From assembly GCF_001949145.1 (NCBI RefSeq), contig NW_019091358.1, forward strand, positions 3,845,003 through 3,871,478: a stretch of 26,476 bases of DNA. The letters run 5' to 3'. Each line of letters starts with the position of its first letter. The first letter of the stretch is position 1. The position numbers and the translations under genes are program-made. The stretch is from Acanthaster planci (taxonomy: Eukaryota; Echinodermata; Asteroidea; Valvatida; Acanthasteridae). Below the pieces are notes generated by a model. That model did not search any database. It worked only from the letters and a program-made list of their open reading frames with translations, and had not been told where the DNA came from. Shown here one piece after another: positions 1-6,600 of this stretch.

Positions 1-82
1 AGACAAACCAGTTGTGCCAGAAAGTGAGCCCACTTCCATACCAGTTGCACCTTCAGTTACAACAGTTGCAATACCAGCAGGT
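1..82 (+). CDS. Probable partial linker exon of the EGF/NTR gene (frame uncertain)
   Basis: A GTGAAT donor follows position 82, as it does after the next linker exon at 609. The 5' two thirds read as a Pro/Ser/Val-rich linker in one frame (codons starting at base 2). The last 20 bases give the expected Thr/Val/Pro/Ala ending with phase 1 only in another frame (codons starting at base 1), and that frame has a TGA at 25-27. Either the exon is short and starts after 27, or it carries a one-base frameshift, or the resemblance is accidental. The window edge hides the answer. Confidence 0.35.
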
Positions 83-182
83 GAATGGTTTATCAGTTAG
101 TTTGCCTCTAGACTGAACAGTTAACCTTCTAGTACATATTAGTTGCAAAGCTAACCCCTTACTAACTGCAAACAGGTTTGGT

Positions 183-373
183 CCACTGGTGGCGGAAGCA
201 GGGAGGGGGGCCCAGTGACCCCCCCTCACTTTTTTGATGGGGGCCTGCTGGCCCCCTCATTTTCTGCAGGTCCTATAATTGGGTGAAAATCAATGGATCG
301 AGCTATTAATGACTGATGCCTGATGGTCTCCCAACTCCCCCCCCCACTTTGTAAATTGTTCCGCCGCCAGTGG
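183..373. mobile_element. MITE-like element with 15-bp terminal inverted repeats
   Basis: The left end CCACTGGTGGCGGAA (183-197) is the reverse complement of 359-373 with one mismatch. The element is flanked by a direct repeat TTTGGT at 177-182 and 374-379, extendable to 8 bp if GG is counted. It has no coding capacity and is rich in G and C runs inside. It lies in the intron between the first two linker exons. This looks like a non-autonomous DNA transposon; a 6-8 bp target duplication is compatible with a hAT-type origin, but the superfamily is not proved. Confidence 0.65.
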
Positions 374-504
374 TTTGGTCAGTTGGAGTTTACTCATGTA
401 TGTTTACGTATTTTTTAACCTCAACATCTACTGTTTTACATCTGTGATTTTTGCTAATTCTAGCAGCTGTAACTTGGTTTGTAACTTGGTTGATTCGTGA
501 ACAG

Positions 505-609
505 CTTTGACTTCGAAACCCATGGCTCTGTCCACGGTTCCAACCACAGTTTCAACAACAGTTCAGACAACAGTTCCAACCACCATGCCAACGCCACTAA
601 TCACTGCAG
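505..609 (+). CDS. Thr/Pro/Val-rich linker exon of the EGF/NTR gene
   Basis: The exon starts after ACAG (504) and ends before GTGAAT. It is 105 bases long with phase 1 at both ends and encodes a low-complexity stretch in which TVPTTVSTTVQTTVPTTM is typical. Such mucin-like segments are usually O-glycosylated spacers between extracellular modules. It opens with Ala from a split GCN codon, as do the two later linker exons, which suggests common origin. Confidence 0.7.
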
Positions 610-3600
610 GTGAATACATCAAATTACTATGACACAGCAAACTGTAATAGCAAAGTCAAATCTTTGGGGTTAGGTTAGACATAGCTATTAATGAAAGAAA
701 CGGCGCAGCCCCAACCATTCCAGGTGGTGAATCCTCGTCAACAAACCTGTCCATCGTCCCTTGACCCGAAAGAAATTTTTGAATGGCAGATTGGCCGATT
801 TTTCTGAACTTTTCCCCTTGTGTTTTGACACATTGTTTGGCCTGGTTCCACACAGCTGGAGATGTGAACTTTTGCCACTGAAGTGATGAAGTAATTTAAG
901 TTGGAAGGCATGGTCGAGAATGTTCATTTTGCTGGTAGTTACGCAGCTGTAATGCACGCATTTCATAGTTTGTGAATCTGTGAAGTGAAGTTCAGACCAA
1001 AGGAGCCTCAATTGCTAGGAAACTTGGTCTCTCTCTTTGTCAAGCTCGGCGCTTGTACTAGGCATAGAGAATTAGAGAATGAGAGACAGTGTGAATATTC
1101 ATTAGGAGATCAAAATATTTGAATGCTGTCACTTTGTGTCTGAGAAAAAGTTCTAAGCCTTGTTCCGTGAATGTTTGGATGTTAAAAGTTGTGGGATATC
1201 TCAAATTTTATTCTGACTCTTGTGAACCATAACTCTAAAAAGCATGCCACTCTTCCCAGATACGTTCTGCTTCCTATATCCCGACATCTGTGGCAACGGT
1301 GTATGTGTGGATGATGAGACTCAGCCGTCCTTCCATCGCTGCGATTGTGACCCTGGGTACACTGACGAAAGAGGAATGTGTGTGGGTGAGTCCCTCACTG
1401 GCTGTGGGTGGGGAACTTGCCTCAGTTACTTGAGTTCTACTATGGGATGCACAAACCTAGTGTGTGTTTGTTGTGGAGAAAATTTTCCCTCCAGATAACC
1501 TTGTTGTCATTTAGCCCCCCGTCCCCTTTAGCCAAGGTGGGACACCAGTCACAATACCATGCCCTGTATGCTAATTTTGACTGGTTCCCATCTTATTTGT
1601 GCTAAATAACAGGAGTGTGAAATCGCTTTTAGCAGATTTCTGCTTTTTTTGTTGATTTTGCTGAATTTCATTTTCTGCACAGCTGCCACAGATGTGCCAT
1701 ATTTTCCTAGTTTTCTCCTAGTGATTTTTTTCACGCTGTACAAACCTTTTGATACTTACAATTTTGGTGTACTAGTTCATTTTAACTCTCAGGAAGTTTT
1801 AGGCAAATATGCAGAAAAAAGTTATATTGAAAATATGCATACATTAAAAAAAGGTGGTTGCTCTAAGAGGCTTGTAAAATGCACCACAGAAGGTACACAT
1901 TTTAAAATTTTCCAGGGCTCTTAAGCAGGCCCCAGACTGGACTCTGTTTATGCTTCATGCCTTGCACGTGCCATTTCAGTTATTTTTTTGTGCTCACTTA
2001 CACCTCTGAAATAAACAAATTTGCCCAACTTCATTTTCTACAGTGCCACGGTATACTATTGGCCCAACTCCTTTTTCTTAATTGACAGCTATAACGACGA
2101 CACCAATGCCTACAACTCCAACACCACCACCAGCCACGACTGAAGCTGCAGGTGATTAATTGCAAATGATTTAGTTCTTGGAATCGGAGACAACTTCAGT
2201 TCAGCTTTCTCCCTCTTGCTACCCCGTGCTTCCTTAGTTGGAAAGTGTTCACGTGCAAGTTACGCTCAACTGTTGGCAATGCTTTTTACCAGCAGCGGGG
2301 ATTGGTATTTGCATTTTGTTTAGACTAATCCAATTAGACGCCATAACTGCGGTGGAACCGCACTCAACATGCACATTTTACAGCTTGGCCTGCGCATGTA
2401 TTTGGCAAATCACCACACCCTGTTAGTCGAAGAGGCATGTAACGTGCGCGTACCACCTGTCCACGAGCGTTGTGCCACCGCAGTTATGGCTTCTAATTCT
2501 GGTGGTCGAATGACACTATACTGAAAGTTATTCAAATATAACTTTCATTGGTGCAGTTCAGTATTGCATGTTGAACCTGGGTCTTCTGCCATTTTTGGGA
2601 CGTTTGAAGTCGTGGCATTCCCCCAACTGTTTTCCAATACTCTGAACTCTGACTTTTCCTAGATTCGTTCTGCTTCCTGTATCCCGACATCTGTGGCAAC
2701 GGTGTATGCGTGGATGATGAGACTCAGCCGTCCTTCCATCGCTGCGATTGTGACCCTGGGTACACTGACGAGAGAGGAATGTGTGTGGGTGAGTCCCTCA
2801 CTGGCTGTGGAGGACTTGCCTCAGTTACTTCAGTTTTACTATGGGATGCATTTTGTTGTGGACGAATTTTCTCTCCAGGCCAAGATTCGTGATTTGTATC
2901 AAGCCTCTGAATCCATCCATCCGTCCGTCCCCGTTGTCTTAGGGCAGTTTGACCAAAAGAGCAAGAGCCACTTTCTAAGGGCTTCTGAGCAGAAAAAATG
3001 TCTCCTTAAGCGGAAGTGGGACACCAGTCAAAATACCATGCAGTGTGTAATAATTGTTACCAGTCAACAAATTGGTGCAGCTTATTCTTCAATGGCATTT
3101 GCTTGACTCCTTTTTCTCGACAGCTTTAACAACGACACCAATGCCTACAACTCCGACAACAACCCCAACCACCACTGAAGCTGCAGGTAATTAATTGCCA
3201 ACGATTTGATTCTTGGAATCGGAGACAATGTCAGTCAGCTGTGCAAGGGTGTAATATAAGTGAATCCCCCTTGCTACCCGTGTGCTTCTTCACTATCAAG
3301 TGTTCACATGCAAGTTTTGCGTGACGGCTGATGCTGTTCACCAGCAGATAGTAGTTTGATATTTGCATTTTGCAGAATGGAAATAATTCAAATATTTGTT
3401 CCAATGGTGCAGTCCAGTATTGTACGTTGAACCCGGGTGTTTGTGGCAGCGGAGTTTGTGTAGATGATAGGAGTCGGCCGTCATCCTACCGATGCGACTG
3501 TGACCTTGGTTATGAGGAGCAGAACGGAACATGTGTAGGTAAGCCAGAAGTTAAACTGCCTTCAAACTTCTAATTGACTTTATATTTTTCAGATGACACG

Positions 3601-6600
3601 GGGAATTCCCAGAAATTTTGACCATCAATCAGTACACCTTTAGGTAGTGATCTAGTGCCCAGGCTGATTAGTTTGCATGGAGCTACTTACAAGACCTTGG
3701 GACCAGTGTTATTTTCGAGTCGATCACAAGTCCAGTTATAAGTCCCTTCACAAGGCCAGTCATTAGTAACAGGGTGAACAGTGACTAAAGAATGCTTTTG
3801 TTACTGCTCCTTTGAATAGCAAGTGAATTGGCTTAAGACTGAATGACTTGAGATGGACTTGTGCTGGACTCACAGGGACATGTGATGGACTTGAATACAA
3901 CACTTCTTGAGACTACATACAGCTGATTAAATCGGCCCAAAATATGTTTGACAGTAAACAAATAATGAATGTTTATGAGGGTGATGGTAAGAATAATACG
4001 GCCGTTTCACAATAGTGTGCCACCAAGAGTTTGCAATGCGTTGGCCAATCACATTGCGCGAAAGTTGTCGACCCCATGCACGTTTAGAAAGGGTCGACAA
4101 ATTTCGAGCGTTGTGATTGGCCAACGCGTTGTAAACTCTTGGAGGCGCCCTATTGTGAAGTGGCTGTGTTGCATGAGTGACTCCACAAAGCGGAGTGGAA
4201 TAGACCATTTCATCTGTCACCGAATGCAGTTAGGGGAGAATTCCTCTTTGAAGCGGCGGTAACTCGAGGTTGACCCTGAGGTAATTCGGGGTTTTTCACG
4301 GTACCGCCTGGGCTTCTCTATAATAAGCTCATTATCTCTGGGTCAGTGCACACCAAGCACTGTGGTCATCACAACCTGGCTGCTTCATCTAGCTGCAAAC
4401 GCGTGCAGAGTGTCAAACCCTGAGTTACCGCGAGGTTCAACCTCGAATTACCGCCGGTTAAAAAAGGAATTCTCCCCTTATTCTTACCATCGGACGAATG
4501 CGAAACATTCATTATTTGTTTTGTACAACACCTGTATAAATGCTTGCCATCTGATTTTCTGAGTACAGCTGGATTAATTAATTGAATCAAACTGAGAGTT
4601 GTCCAGTTGTGAATCTGTTAATTTTTTGACATGATATACCGAGCTGGTTTAATTGTCCGGCAGCATTTGATCTGTTTCCTGATGTTGGCAGCATCAGCAG
4701 TACTTACAGACTGAAGTTTTTATAATTATTTTATAGAATTGTGAACAGTGGAGTATGATCACTCGTCATTTTGCCGTAAAGAAACTTGCACCACTAGAAT
4801 CTGCAGTGCAATCGATCCAGAAGTGTTCGTTATTTGTTTCTAATGCACAGTTGTTAAAATTTTTTGTACTCTGCGTACCCGTGTGCTTGCATTGTGCAGG
4901 TGCTGTGTGTTGATACGAATAATTCAATGCCATGTGATCGACAATTCACCAATCAGATGATGGGGATTTATGGAGGAGGCATATAAAATCAGATAATGAG
5001 CCCTTAGTTCTGGCCACTTTTATCTCCCAGAATTACCATTTAACCCTACCCCTACCTCTCTTTGGTACTCCAAAATCCTTTGGGTGGTTTTGGAGGATTG
5101 AGGAGAATGGTGTTTTTAAAGTTGGAGGATTTTGAGGGATTGAGGGAGAATGGTGTTTGGAGGATTGGATGATTTTGGAGGATTGAGGAGAATGGGGTTG
5201 AAGTGATACAGGATTTTGGGGATTGTTTTTGTTAACTTCAGCGGGGGTACTATTTAATTCCTTGTTCATGAAAGTTGCCCTCCATTGTTTATTGCTGGTC
5301 ACAAGTTGTAGAATCCCCTTACTTCACTGCATTGCTTTTGTTTTATTTTGCTTTGTTTATTACTCCATAGAGTTTGTACGCTAAAGGATTTTGGAGAAAT
5401 GAGGAAGATGCACAGCAAATGGGGCCGGGGGGGTTAGGGTGAAGTTAAATTGTAACTATATACCCTCATTCGAACAAGTGTTACTAGGAGGAGGGGATCA
5501 TTAGAGTCGCTCCCCTTTCCCACTGTTCCAAAAAATTACATTTGTTACTCTGTAAAAATTTGTGTAGCTGACAAAGGGGTTAACCCTTTACAGTGCCACA
5601 TCTTGTGAGATGGCGTCTGGTCTACCTTGGACAGTGCCTGTGATGATTGCCCTCTCTTGAGACTGTATCAACAGTTTCACTAGTTGTGTGCAGTGGCCAC
5701 AGCCAGTGGTGGCAAGCTTTGTGATCACTGTTGTATGGATCGAACCACTTCTGTGACAGCACAGTGCTTTCTGCTGTTTGAGTGGGCTAGTTAGGAGTGT
5801 CCCTCGAAATGCCACCGCATTGGTCTATTGGTCTAATGACTGATTTAACCTGTTTAGTACAGTTTCCCACCCAGACGTAGTGGCACTCTATTTGTTGCAG
5901 AAGTGGGATGTCTCTGTCCGAGAGAGGACAAGTTGATGGAATTCTTTTGCTTATATGTGAAACTTACAGATGTGGATGAGTGTACCTACGCAGAAAGCTG
6001 CCCAGGTCCCGGCGAGGTGTGCGTCAACTTCCCCAGCACCTACGAGTGCAACTGCAGGGATGGATATCAGTATGATAGTGAAGGCAACTGCATCTGTAAG
6101 AAATTTGATTGGCTGGTAGTTTTTTCTGTTAATTAGTTGACATGTCGGTGATACAGGTAACTAGTTGACATGTTGGTGTTATGTAGCCTTATTTGCTGGT
6201 TCAGCTGCATTGCACATGGTGTTGGGACAGACTTACTTGGTGAAAGTGTTGCTCATAGGAGATGGCCTGTATGCACTTGAACTTATTCACCACAGTCAAA
6301 TCACAAATCAACTGCCCACAGGTCACAATGAATTCCAATGAAATGTGACAAAAGCATTCCTTTCAATACTTTGGTGTGTTCATTGACCAGTTACTTAACC
6401 TTGAATGTTAGGGAGCGTTACATAATTGTTGAAGGCGGTATTTACTGCGGTACTGCTGTTTTTTTTTTAACTGCACCGCACTAGTTATCCGAAAGGGCTT
6501 AATGCTGGTACCGCAAAAATACAGCGGTACCGCAGTAACTACCGCCTTTTGTAATTAGGAAACGTTCCTTTACTGTGATCCAACATGAGATCAATTTGAT

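Larger units (their letters stand above)
3539..5969 (+). other. Long intron between EGF exons 3 and 4
   Basis: Apart from the two inverted-repeat elements at 4005-4159 and 4233-4477 and the purine-rich minisatellite around 5078-5205, I see no exon with acceptor, domain motif and donor here. Because all neighbours are phase 1-1, a missed small exon could be skipped without changing the frame, so one cannot be excluded. Confidence 0.5.

Noticed and set aside
3927-4262. Two overlapping ~97-codon open frames on opposite strands with similar proteins
   Set aside because: They are the two faces of the palindromic element at 4005-4159 and run into the next inverted-repeat element; no splice context or known domain.
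5033-5302. Minus-strand 89-codon Pro/Ser-rich frame
   Set aside because: It is the complement of a purine-rich minisatellite; repetitive codons arise from the repeat unit.
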